NCBI RefSeq assembly: GCF_029623955.1
Contig: NZ_JARSBP010000009.1
Coordinates: forward strand, 1 to 64,000
Length of the DNA: 64,000 bases
Source: Mycobacterium sp. 236(2023)
GTDB taxonomy: Bacteria > Actinomycetota > Actinomycetes > Mycobacteriales > Mycobacteriaceae
Direction of reading: 5' to 3'
The number at the start of each line of letters is the position of its first letter. Position 1 is the stretch's first letter. Made by a program: the position numbers and the translations under genes. The notes beneath the pieces were generated by a model. It searched no databases, was not told the DNA's origin, and was given only the letters and a program-made list of their open reading frames with translations. This document shows, piece by piece, positions 41,770 through 49,135 of this stretch.

Positions 41770-42293
41770 GCGTCCTCGCCCTCGATCCCGAACGTCTCGA
41801 TCGCCATCGCGAGTGCCCCGTAGCCGCCGGCCGTGAAGACGAGGTCCATCAGCTGCTGCTCGCTCAGATACGCACTGAGCGCACTCCAGGTCTCGTCTCC
41901 GATCACCGCTTCGCGGTGGAGTTCGTCCACCGCGGCAAGAACGCTGGCGTCGAGCCCATCGACCGCCGTGCCATTCTTGATGCCGTCCAGCTCGTCGTCG
42001 GACAGTCCCGCCCGTTTCGCCAGCGGTACATGGTGATCCCATAGATAGCGCGAGCCTCGGCACATCGCCGTGCGCAGCACGATCGTCTCGGTGATTCGCT
42101 TCGACAACGTCGTCGTCATCAGCAGGTGCATGTTGAACGTCAGGTACGCCTTCGTCAGCCGCGGATGGCGGGCGAACGTGGCCAGCATGTTGCCGACGGT
42201 GTCGGGCTGCGCGCGCTCCGGCGGCATCATCACTGACAGCGCGCGGACCACGTCGTCGTCCCACTGGTCGGCGGGCAGCGGCGTCAGCCTCAT
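41766..42293 (-). CDS. AhpD/carboxymuconolactone-decarboxylase-like protein (second copy)
   Basis: 175 residues, ATG at 42291-42293 overlapping the SDR stop (ATGA). Paralogue of 31855-32388: same opening (RLTPLPADQWDDDVVRAL), same core (RGSRYLWDHHVPLAKRAGL) and same ending (ETFGIEGEDA against NVFGVEPEEP). Lacks a redox CxxC. Ends inside the stop codon region of the convergent aldehyde dehydrogenase. Confidence 0.88.
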   Translation of the reverse strand: MRLTPLPADQWDDDVVRALSVMMPPERAQPDTVGNMLATFARHPRLTKAYLTFNMHLLMTTTLSKRITETIVLRTAMCRGSRYLWDHHVPLAKRAGLSDDELDGIKNGTAVDGLDASVLAAVDELHREAVIGDETWSALSAYLSEQQLMDLVFTAGGYGALAMAIETFGIEGEDA

Positions 42294-43126
42294 TTCAGGC
42301 AGCTGCCCAGGTCGATCGGCATCGACACCCCCGTAACGTAGCGCGAATCGTCCGACGCGAAGAACATGACGGCGTTGGTGATGTCCTCGACCTCGACCCA
42401 GGGCCGCGGCATGCTGTGGAACATCTGGCAGATCGGCGCGATGTCGTCGGGACCCGGGTTCTCCAGATCGGGACGGAAGAGCCGAAAAGTCTCGTCGTTC
42501 ATCACCATCGGCGAGTTGACGTGCGTCGGGTGGACGCTGTTGACCCGGATCATGTGCGGCGCGAGTTCCACCGCGCACGACCGCATGAGCCCGACGACAC
42601 CGTGTTTGGCCGAAACATATTGGCTCATCATGGGATAGGCCTTCATTCCGGCCACCGAGCTCGTCAGCACAATGGATCCGCCGCGTCCGCCGGCGACGAT
42701 GTGCGGGATGCCCGCCTTCACCGTCTTCCACACACCGGTGAGGTTGATGTCCATCATGGTCTGCCACACGGCCTCGTCGAGTGTCTCGACGGTCTGCCCG
42801 CCGTTGCCGATGCCCGCATTGGCCAGGATGATGTCCAGCCGTCCCAGTTCGGCCACACCGCGGTCGACGAGCGCCTTCATCGCGTCGAAGTCGCGCACGT
42901 CGACCTCGTCGGCGACGATGCGCCGGCCCAGCGCTTCGACACGCTCCTTGGTTTCGAGCAGGTCGCCCGGTGCGGCCATCTCAAGCTGAACGTGGTCGAT
43001 GTTCTTGCAGACATCGATCGCGATGATGTCCGCGCCTTCTTCGGCGAGCTTGAGCGCGTGGCTTCTCCCCTGGCCTCGTGCGGCGCCCGTGACGAAGGCA
43101 ACCTTGCCCTCCACCCGACCCGGCAT
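42290..43126 (-). CDS. Mycofactocin-coupled-type SDR oxidoreductase (second copy)
   Basis: 278 residues. VAFVTGAARGQGR then SHALKLAEEGADIIAIDVC, the insertion MAAPGDLLETKERVE, catalytic Tyr170 and Lys174 (YVSAK). All are signatures of the mycofactocin-associated SDR group, as in 6597-7457. Middle gene of the operon NTF2-like - SDR - AhpD-like. Expected to oxidise an alcohol with electrons delivered to mycofactocin. Confidence 0.93.
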   Translation of the reverse strand: MPGRVEGKVAFVTGAARGQGRSHALKLAEEGADIIAIDVCKNIDHVQLEMAAPGDLLETKERVEALGRRIVADEVDVRDFDAMKALVDRGVAELGRLDIILANAGIGNGGQTVETLDEAVWQTMMDINLTGVWKTVKAGIPHIVAGGRGGSIVLTSSVAGMKAYPMMSQYVSAKHGVVGLMRSCAVELAPHMIRVNSVHPTHVNSPMVMNDETFRLFRPDLENPGPDDIAPICQMFHSMPRPWVEVEDITNAVMFFASDDSRYVTGVSMPIDLGSCLK

Positions 43127-43161
43127 GGTCCTCTCCTCAATTCTGTTGCAGTGCAGCTACC

Positions 43162-43686
43162 TCAGAGGGTGATGCTGTGCTTCTCGAAATGCCGTGACAG
43201 CGCCTGCATGTAGCCGTCGCCGTGGAAGGGCCCCCGCGCGCCGATCGCGGCCTCCAGGAACGGGCCGTACTCCTCGTCGTTGACGTAGGTGGACCAGTGC
43301 ACGATCTGGCAGTCGTCGTTGGTCTCGACGAAGCTGATCGAGTAGAAGCCCATTGTCTCGCCGGTGTTGACGTTGGTTCCCTCCCAGCGGTACCGCTGGA
43401 CGAAACCGTTCTCGGCGGGCCACACCTTGAAGTCGACGGGCTTCCAGTCGGGAAACGTCACGCCGTACGCCTTCGCCTCGATCGTGGCCGCGGTGTCCCA
43501 GTGGGTCGCGACGTCTTTGAGTACCAGTTCCTGCTCGGCGACGAAGTACGGCGAGGTGTAGACGGCGTCGTCGGCGAACTCCCACTCGTCGTAGCTCTCC
43601 CCCTCCTGCACCTTCTGGAGCACGTACTTGTCGCGGTAGCTTTCGGCCATCCGGCGATGCTTGGCGATTCGCTCAACCAGATCCAT
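43162..43686 (-). CDS. NTF2-fold (SnoaL-like) protein
   Basis: 174 residues, ATG at 43684-43686 with AAAGGAAC upstream. A helical start (MDLVERIAKHRRMAESYRDKY) and then a beta-rich part (FADDAVYTSPYFVAEQELVL, VQRYRWEGTNVNTGETMGFYSISFVE) suggest the cone-shaped NTF2 fold. That fold is used by SnoaL cyclases, ketosteroid isomerases and beta-subunits of ring-hydroxylating oxygenases. No specific family assigned. First gene of its operon, controlled by the tandem ATAC sites at 43749-43781. Confidence 0.8.
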   Translation of the reverse strand: MDLVERIAKHRRMAESYRDKYVLQKVQEGESYDEWEFADDAVYTSPYFVAEQELVLKDVATHWDTAATIEAKAYGVTFPDWKPVDFKVWPAENGFVQRYRWEGTNVNTGETMGFYSISFVETNDDCQIVHWSTYVNDEEYGPFLEAAIGARGPFHGDGYMQALSRHFEKHSITL

Positions 43687-43748
43687 TGCGTATCAGTTCC
43701 TTTCAGCAGAGGCACGGGCCTGAATCGAAGATGTCTGCTAGCTTGAAT

Positions 43749-43781
43749 ATACAGCTGTGCATTTGAGATACAAGAATGAAT
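43749..43781. promoter_or_regulatory. Tandem TetR-type operators ATACA-N4-TGNAT
   Basis: Two 14-bp imperfect palindromes, ATACA-GCTG-TGCAT (43749-43762) and ATACA-AGAA-TGAAT (43768-43781), lie with centres 19 bp apart. They sit between the divergent NTF2-like gene and the TetR gene at 43837. Same arrangement as at 46323 and 47069. Likely bound by the adjacent TetR, its paralogue at 46437, or both. Confidence 0.68.
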
Positions 43782-43836
43782 ATATTTTGAACGGGGTGGA
43801 GCACCGGTCACCGGGCGTTGTTGGGAGAATGGCCAG

Positions 43837-44439
43837 ATGGCGGAGCGATGGACGCGGCAGCGAAGGGTCGAACACACCCGCTCGCTGCTGCTCGACGCCG
43901 CGGAAGAAGTGGTCGCACGGCAGGGCTTCGGAGCGGCGGCACTGGAGGTCATCGCCGACGCGGCGGGCTACACCCGCGGCGCGATCTATTCGCATTTCGG
44001 CACCAAGGAGGAGCTGTTCCTCGCCGTCATGGAACGCCAACTACAACGCTTCCTCGACGGCTTCACCGACATCGTCGAATCGTTCCAGTCCCTCGACGAG
44101 ATGGACGTCGACCAACTCGCCGAGCGGTGGCGCGAGCTGACGATCGGAAATCCCGATCGAGCCGCGTTGGGATACGAATTCACCCTGTTTCTGGTGCGCA
44201 ATCCCGAGGCCCGCGCCCGCGTCGCCGAACAGCGCAGGCAGACTGCAGACTCACTGGCCGAGTACATCACCAGCCACGTCGACAAGATCGGTGGCCGGAT
44301 GCGGGTTCCGGTCGACACCCTCGCCCGCGTCCTCATCGCCGTAAACGAAGGCGTCACGCTGGGCAGCGACATCGACGGGGTCGACTTGAGTCGACCCTTC
44401 CTCGAAATGGTCCTCGCCAACGTGGAGCCCGCCGACTAG
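43837..44439 (+). CDS. TetR-family transcriptional regulator
   Basis: 200 residues. N-terminal helix-turn-helix at about 12-55 (RSLLLDAAEEVVARQGFGAAALEVIADAAGYTRGAIYSHFGTKEELF, quoted in part). The C-terminal ligand domain lacks recognisable ligand signatures. Clear paralogue of the TetR at 46437 (RWTRxRRxExTRSxLLDAAEEV; also RNPEAR, VALGSxxDxVD-like end). Divergent from the NTF2-like operon; probably represses it and itself. Stop overlaps the convergent gene in a CTAG. Confidence 0.93.
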   Translation: MAERWTRQRRVEHTRSLLLDAAEEVVARQGFGAAALEVIADAAGYTRGAIYSHFGTKEELFLAVMERQLQRFLDGFTDIVESFQSLDEMDVDQLAERWRELTIGNPDRAALGYEFTLFLVRNPEARARVAEQRRQTADSLAEYITSHVDKIGGRMRVPVDTLARVLIAVNEGVTLGSDIDGVDLSRPFLEMVLANVEPAD

Positions 44440-44900
44440 CTCTGCGAGATGTCAACGCCTTCATATCCTTTGAGTACGTCGGCCGACGGCAGCGCCATCT
44501 GGAGGTAGACGTCGATACGGCGTACCTTGCCCTCCTCGGTGAATTCGTACACCGACAGCGAGTTCACCACGCTGTGGAAGTCACCGACGGAGCTGCGCTC
44601 CTCGAGTTCGAGGAACACGACACCACCCTTCTCGGTCACCCGTTTGAACGTGCAGTCCCAGTCGGCATTCGGCGCCCAATTGGTCAAGAAGGCCGCATAC
44701 TCGGCCCAGTCCATGACTTCCTTGAAGTTGCCCACGCGGACGAAGTCGTCGGTGGCGATCAGGTCGCGCAACGGGTTCCAGCTCTCGACGGAGAAGCCCG
44801 GCGCCTTGGCGCTGTCGACGATCTGCTTGGTGGTGATCGCGTACTGCAGGACAGTTGCGGCATTCCCGCTGTGGCGTTCCAGGATCTCGTGGAGGGTCAC
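44436..44900 (-). CDS. NTF2-fold (SnoaL/limonene-epoxide-hydrolase-like) protein
   Basis: 154 residues from a GTG overlapping the Rieske C stop (GTGA). The pattern WNPLRDLIATDDFVRVGNFKEVMDWAEYAAFL, then DWDCTFKRVTEKGGVVFLELEER ... VYEFTEEGKVRRIDVYLQM, is typical of SnoaL-like polyketide-cyclase/limonene epoxide hydrolase folds. Because the Rieske beta-subunit fold is also NTF2-like, it might associate with oxygenase C; equally it may be an isomerase or hydrolase acting on its product. Confidence 0.82.
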   Translation of the reverse strand: MTLHEILERHSGNAATVLQYAITTKQIVDSAKAPGFSVESWNPLRDLIATDDFVRVGNFKEVMDWAEYAAFLTNWAPNADWDCTFKRVTEKGGVVFLELEERSSVGDFHSVVNSLSVYEFTEEGKVRRIDVYLQMALPSADVLKGYEGVDISQS

Positions 44901-46276
44901 GGGGTGGCGCCCTGGGCCGCGGCGAGGTAGCGGTCGACGACGGAGTGGTAGTGGGCGATCACCACTTCCTCTTTGACCAGCGACATGTGGTCGAGCTGCC
45001 GGTTGCGCAATCCGAGTTGCTGCCGCGGCATCTGCTCGTAATCCTGTTGCAGCGCGGTGAAGTACTTGTAATCCCCGGGCTCGGTGACGTCGATGCGTGG
45101 TGCCCTCAGTGCCTCTTTGTATTCGTCGGGCAGCCACATCACGCTGATGATGTGCCAGTAGCACTTGTTGGGATCACCGCTCTCGTGCGGTTGGGCCAAG
45201 ATGACCGTCGCCTCGCCGGCCCGCACGGTCATGAAGAAGTTCGGGAACAGCACCCAGCCGTGGTTGTCGCTCATCTGCGCGTCGGTCAGCGAGCTGACGT
45301 CGAACCCCATGCCGGTCAGGGTCTCGCGGGTCGCGCGCTGCAACAGCGTCCTCGGAGTTACGCCGTCCGGAAGGATCAGTTCACCTGTGCTGTCGCGGTA
45401 TTCAGCGACAAGTTCCTGAAATCTGGGCAGTACGGCCGTCACCGACGGGAACGTCTCCGGCAGGCTCATGATGCCTTCGAGCTGCTCCTCGAGACCGTAC
45501 GCCTTTCCCGCCACCTCGAACGGTGCACACGAGACGCTGTGCTTGTCGAAGAACTTGTACCGCGTGGTGCTCGGATCGATCATGATCACCTGCAGCAGCT
45601 GCGGATGGATTCCGGAGATGTGGTAACCCTCCTCGAAGGCGTCCATCACCACTTTCCAGTTGCAGTCCAACGCCTCCCGCACGTCGAGGACCGTGTCCAT
45701 CTCTTCGAGGCGATACGGGCTGAGGAGGTCGACGACATCCTGGCCCAGGAACTCCGCGAGTGGCGCGGCATCCGGGTCGGGGTTGACGAAGATGAAGCCG
45801 CCGAAGCACTCGACCGAGACCGGGAAGAGGCCCAGACCTTCCTTGTCGAGGGCCGTCAGGACGTTCTCTTTCTCCCGCAACACCCCCTTGAGGCGGCCTT
45901 CGAGGTCGTAGGACCACAAGTGGTACTGACAGAGCAAGCCGCGCTTGGCATTTCCCCTACCGACGCACAGCTTGTTACCGCGGTGCCGGCAGGCATTGAC
46001 GAATCCGCGAACCTCGCCGTCCTTTCCCCGGACCAGGATGAAGGACTGGTCGAGTAGGCGGTATTCCATCCAGTCGCCCGAGTCGGGCAATTCCGATGCT
46101 CGTCCGGCGACCTGCCACGTCCGCAGCCAGATGCCGTCGTGTTCACGCTGGACGTACTCGGGATCGGTGTATCGGTCGGTGGTGATGTCCATCCGGTACT
46201 GGGTGAGGTCGATGTCGTCCAGACCCAATCCGGTGTCGAACCACTCCCCCGGCCGTACGGGCTGTGTCGTTGTCAT
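44897..46276 (-). CDS. Rieske non-heme iron oxygenase, terminal (alpha) subunit C
   Basis: 459 residues from the ATG at 46274-46276. Rieske ligands Cys96/His98 (CRHRGNK) and Cys116/His119 (CQYHLW). Iron ligands Asp212, His219, His224 (DAFEEGYHISGIHP). More distant from A and B and 40 residues longer in the C-terminal part. It has an NTF2-like partner gene, not the ~110-residue partner. Preceded by tandem ATAC operators at 46323-46355, so under different control from A and B. No reductase gene adjacent. Confidence 0.94.
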   Translation of the reverse strand: MTTTQPVRPGEWFDTGLGLDDIDLTQYRMDITTDRYTDPEYVQREHDGIWLRTWQVAGRASELPDSGDWMEYRLLDQSFILVRGKDGEVRGFVNACRHRGNKLCVGRGNAKRGLLCQYHLWSYDLEGRLKGVLREKENVLTALDKEGLGLFPVSVECFGGFIFVNPDPDAAPLAEFLGQDVVDLLSPYRLEEMDTVLDVREALDCNWKVVMDAFEEGYHISGIHPQLLQVIMIDPSTTRYKFFDKHSVSCAPFEVAGKAYGLEEQLEGIMSLPETFPSVTAVLPRFQELVAEYRDSTGELILPDGVTPRTLLQRATRETLTGMGFDVSSLTDAQMSDNHGWVLFPNFFMTVRAGEATVILAQPHESGDPNKCYWHIISVMWLPDEYKEALRAPRIDVTEPGDYKYFTALQQDYEQMPRQQLGLRNRQLDHMSLVKEEVVIAHYHSVVDRYLAAAQGATP

Positions 46277-46322
46277 GACTGCGCTGACTCCTGTGTGTCG
46301 TCTCGTGACGCCTGACACAACT

Positions 46323-46355
46323 ATACACACGCGTATTTCACATACAAGAGTGTAT
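46323..46355. promoter_or_regulatory. Tandem TetR-type operators (one perfect ATACA-AGAG-TGTAT)
   Basis: ATACA-CACG-CGTAT (46323-46336, one mismatch) and the perfect inverted repeat ATACA-AGAG-TGTAT (46342-46355), centres 19 bp apart. They lie 47 bases upstream of Rieske oxygenase C. Best copy of the site family. Confidence 0.72.
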
Positions 46356-46364
46356 TTTTCTTTG

Positions 46365-46424
46365 GCGAGCAGACACAAACTCACACGAAAAGGGTTGCAA
46401 ACGCGCGATTTTGTGTCTGCTCGC
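46365..46424 (-). terminator. Long-stem hairpin after the TetR gene
   Basis: GCGAGCAGACACAAA (46365-46379) pairs perfectly over 15 bases with 46410-46424 around a 30-base loop. It starts 12 bases downstream of the TetR stop (minus strand) and also upstream of the Rieske C promoter elements. Words such as CTGCTCGCG and GTGTCTGC recur in the intergenic repeats at 9647 and 29890, so it may belong to the same dispersed repeat family. Confidence 0.6.
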
Positions 46425-46436
46425 GTGCGAGCTGGT

Positions 46437-47042
46437 TCAGTCGGGGAGCTTGATGACCGACGTGTACATCTCGACGATCGGCCGGTAGAGGTCGACGTCG
46501 TCGAGCGCGCTTCCCAGCACCACGGAGTCACTGGTCGCCACCAGCGCCTGGGCGAATGCCAGCGGCGGGATCATCAGGCTCGCGCCGAGCTTTTCCATCC
46601 CGTCGACGATGAACTTGGCCAGTTGATCGACCACCTCGGCCCGCTTGGCCGCGACCCGGTCGCGCGCCTCGGGGTTGCGAAGGAGGTAGAGGGTGAACTC
46701 CAGGCCCAGCGCCGCGTGCTCGGCGCCGCGGTCGACACTCAGCTGACGCCAGCGCTCGGCGATCTCGTCGAGTTCGTGGGCCCCGACCCGATTCGCACTC
46801 GACATCACCTCGGCGAAATTGTCGAAATACCGCCGCCAGTACCGGTCGCTGACAGCGAGGAAGAGGTCTTCCTTCGTGGTGAAGTGTTTGTAGATCGCGC
46901 CTTTGGTGTAGCCGGCCGTCCTCGCGATGTCATCGAGAGTCGCTGGAGTGAAACCTTTTTCGGCGAACACTTCTTCGGCGGCATCCAGCAGCACCGAACG
47001 CGTCTGCTCAAGACGTCGCTCCCGGGTCCAGCGCTCCACCAT
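46437..47042 (-). CDS. TetR-family transcriptional regulator
   Basis: 201 residues. Helix-turn-helix at about 12-55, with the recognition region TLDDIARTAGYTKGAIYKHF. Paralogue of the TetR at 43837 with nearly the same N-terminal ten residues (VERWTRERRLEQTRS). Divergent from the AveC-like gene at 47152; tandem sites lie between them at 47069-47101. It probably represses the AveC/ATPase/VWA module and Rieske C, and may cross-talk with the other TetR. Confidence 0.93.
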   Translation of the reverse strand: MVERWTRERRLEQTRSVLLDAAEEVFAEKGFTPATLDDIARTAGYTKGAIYKHFTTKEDLFLAVSDRYWRRYFDNFAEVMSSANRVGAHELDEIAERWRQLSVDRGAEHAALGLEFTLYLLRNPEARDRVAAKRAEVVDQLAKFIVDGMEKLGASLMIPPLAFAQALVATSDSVVLGSALDDVDLYRPIVEMYTSVIKLPD

Positions 47043-47068
47043 GACGGCATTCTTCCACAGGATCTGAG

Positions 47069-47101
47069 ATACCTATTGGACACTCAGATACCAGTGGGTA
47101 T
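47069..47101. promoter_or_regulatory. Tandem TetR-type operators (ATACC-AGTG-GGTAT and a degenerate copy)
   Basis: ATACC-AGTG-GGTAT (47088-47101) is a perfect 5-4-5 inverted repeat. A half-conserved copy begins at 47069 (ATACC, right half degenerate). The 19-bp offset is the same as at the other two promoters. It lies 50 bases upstream of the AveC-like gene and 27 upstream of TetR. Confidence 0.65.
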
Positions 47102-47151
47102 ATTCGCAACCGCCAGGTCGCCTGGTTCGCCGATCGTCGAGGGGATATCGA

Positions 47152-48330
47152 GTGAGTGAACTGTCGAAGAAGCCTGCCGTCACAGAATCACTGCGCGGGA
47201 GCACTGAGCTCGGCAACCATCGGCCGTCATCGTCGAACGCCGTCACGATCTGGGCGACCGTCGGCGCCATCTTCCTGGCGTACACGCTCTACGTGTTCAT
47301 CCGCTGGATCACCGGCCCGTTCTTCGAGCCCGTGAACGGTGGGCCCACCGACCCGCCGATGTACATGAAGATCCCGTTGATGGCCAACGCCGTCGTGCTC
47401 TGGATCGGGCTGCCAGCGGCGTTGTGGTTCTTCATCATTCGGCCCTGGGTACGCGAGCGGCGCATCACCCTCGACGGCATGCTGCTCGTATCCATGGGCC
47501 TGATGATGTTCCAGGATCCGATGCTGAACTACTACAGCACCTGGTGCACGTACAACGCCTGGCTGTGGAACCGGGGCTCGTGGGCTCCGCACATCCCCGG
47601 CTGGGTGGCCCACGAAGAGCCGGGCCACACGGTGCCCGAGCCGCTGCTGACCAACATCCCCGGCTACATGTACGGCGTGCTGCTGCTGACCATCGTCGGC
47701 TGCTGGGTCATGCGCAAGATCAAGAACCGGTGGCCCGCGATCAGCAATCTGCGGCTGATTCTCATCACCTATGCGATCGCCTTCGTCTTCGACTTCGTGA
47801 TGGAAGCCCTGATCATGCTGCCGATCGGGTTCTACTCCTACCCCGGGGCCATTCAGTCGTTGTCGTTCAACGCCGGCACCTACTACCAGTGGCCCGTGTA
47901 CGAGGGACTCATGTGGGGCGGGGTCCAAGCGGCGTTGTGCTGCCTGCGCTTCTTCACCGACGACCGCGGAAGGACCGTCGTCGAACGGGGATTGGATCGT
48001 GTGCGCGGCGGATTCGCCAAACAACAGTTCGTCCGCTTCCTGGCGATCTTCGGCGGCGTGAGCGCCTGCTTCTTCCTGTTCTACAACGTCCCCGCGACGT
48101 GGCTCGGAATGCACGGCGATCCGTGGCCCGAAGATGTGCAGAAGCGCTCGTATTTCAACCCGGGCATCTGCGGTGAAGGGACCGATCGACCGTGCCCGAA
48201 TCCTGACCTGCCGCTCCCGACGAAGCACTCGGGTTTCATCAACCACGACGGTGAGCTCGTACTGCCGGACGGCGCGACGATGCCGACCGTCGTTCCCATC
48301 CAGGGCGCGAACGGTGATGACCGTCAGTAA
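47152..48330 (+). CDS. AveC-like (spirocyclase-family) integral membrane protein
   Basis: 392 residues, GTG with GAGGGG eight bases upstream. About seven hydrophobic segments (near 31-53, 74-97, 108-124, 170-187, 200-225, 245-267, 294-315). A loop carries QDPMLNYYSTWCTYNAWLWN and RGSWAPHIPGW (about 121-151). This loop pattern is what I associate with the AveC family, named after the avermectin spiroketal cyclase/dehydratase. First gene of a module with an AAA+ ATPase and a VWA protein. It is probably a membrane oxidoreductase, cyclase or isomerase acting on a polycyclic lipid. The reaction is unknown. Confidence 0.82.
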   Translation: MSELSKKPAVTESLRGSTELGNHRPSSSNAVTIWATVGAIFLAYTLYVFIRWITGPFFEPVNGGPTDPPMYMKIPLMANAVVLWIGLPAALWFFIIRPWVRERRITLDGMLLVSMGLMMFQDPMLNYYSTWCTYNAWLWNRGSWAPHIPGWVAHEEPGHTVPEPLLTNIPGYMYGVLLLTIVGCWVMRKIKNRWPAISNLRLILITYAIAFVFDFVMEALIMLPIGFYSYPGAIQSLSFNAGTYYQWPVYEGLMWGGVQAALCCLRFFTDDRGRTVVERGLDRVRGGFAKQQFVRFLAIFGGVSACFFLFYNVPATWLGMHGDPWPEDVQKRSYFNPGICGEGTDRPCPNPDLPLPTKHSGFINHDGELVLPDGATMPTVVPIQGANGDDRQ

Positions 48331-49135
48331 CTTTGAGCCGGCAGCCGGCGCAATGCCCGTCCCCTTCTACCGCGCGGTCGGCGACGAGGTCGAAGTGTTC
48401 TGCGCAGCGGCCCGGCGCGGGGCTCCGGTCATGCTCAAGGGACCCACAGGCTGCGGGAAGACCCGCTTCGTCGAGGCGATGGCGCATCGACTCGGTCGGG
48501 ATCTGGTCACTGTCGCCGGGCACGAGGACATGACGTCGGCGGACCTGGTGGGACGCTTCCTTCTCAAGGGCGGCGAGACGGTCTGGGTCGACGGACCGTT
48601 GACCAGAGCGGTACGCGACGGGGCGATCTGCTACCTCGACGAGATCGTCGAGGCCCGGCAGGACACCACCGTCGTCATCCACCCGCTCGCCGACCACCGG
48701 CGCGAGCTGCCCATCGATCGGCTGGGTAGGACATTGCCTGCGGCGCAGGGGTTTCAATTGGTGATCTCGTACAACCCCGGGTACCAGAGCATCCTGAAAA
48801 ACCTCAAGGAGTCGACACGGCAGCGGTTCGTCGCCATCGGCCTCGACTTTCCGACCGACGACATCGAGACCGACATCGTCGCCCACGAAGCCCGCATCGA
48901 TCCGGAGACCGCGCGCTCCTTGGTCACGCTCGGTGCGGCTATCCGCAATCTCGACAGCACCGCGCTCAACGAGGTCGCCTCCACCCGCATGCTGATCCTC
49001 GCGGGTGGTCTGGCCGCCGAAGGCCTCGGTCTTCGCGCCGCGGTCCAGTCGGCCGTCGTCGAGGTGCTCTCCGACGATCCCGGGGTGATCCGCGCGCTCG
49101 GTGAACTGGTCGACGCGGTCCTGCCCGCCCCGTGA
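48317..49135 (+). CDS. CbbQ/NirQ/NorQ-type MoxR AAA+ ATPase
   Basis: 272 residues from ATG 48317, overlapping the AveC-like gene by 14 bases. Walker A GPTGCGKT (42-49), Walker B CYLDE with Asp108-Glu109, sensor Asn153 (ISYNPG), arginines at 168/170 as possible fingers. The segment EARQDTTVVIHPLADHRRELPI and the C-terminal helical part place it with CbbQ/NorQ. Those ATPases, with a VWA partner, remodel Rubisco or mature nitric oxide reductase. Here neither target is present, so the flanking membrane proteins are the likely clients. Confidence 0.93.
   Translation: MTVSNFEPAAGAMPVPFYRAVGDEVEVFCAAARRGAPVMLKGPTGCGKTRFVEAMAHRLGRDLVTVAGHEDMTSADLVGRFLLKGGETVWVDGPLTRAVRDGAICYLDEIVEARQDTTVVIHPLADHRRELPIDRLGRTLPAAQGFQLVISYNPGYQSILKNLKESTRQRFVAIGLDFPTDDIETDIVAHEARIDPETARSLVTLGAAIRNLDSTALNEVASTRMLILAGGLAAEGLGLRAAVQSAVVEVLSDDPGVIRALGELVDAVLPAP

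Noticed and set aside
40438..42264. 608-codon open frame on the minus strand
   Set aside because: Covers the well-supported aldehyde dehydrogenase on the other strand and part of the AhpD-like gene in another frame.
47152..48330. Avermectin-like biosynthetic cluster because of the AveC-like gene
   Set aside because: No polyketide synthase or tailoring context; the surroundings are degradative.
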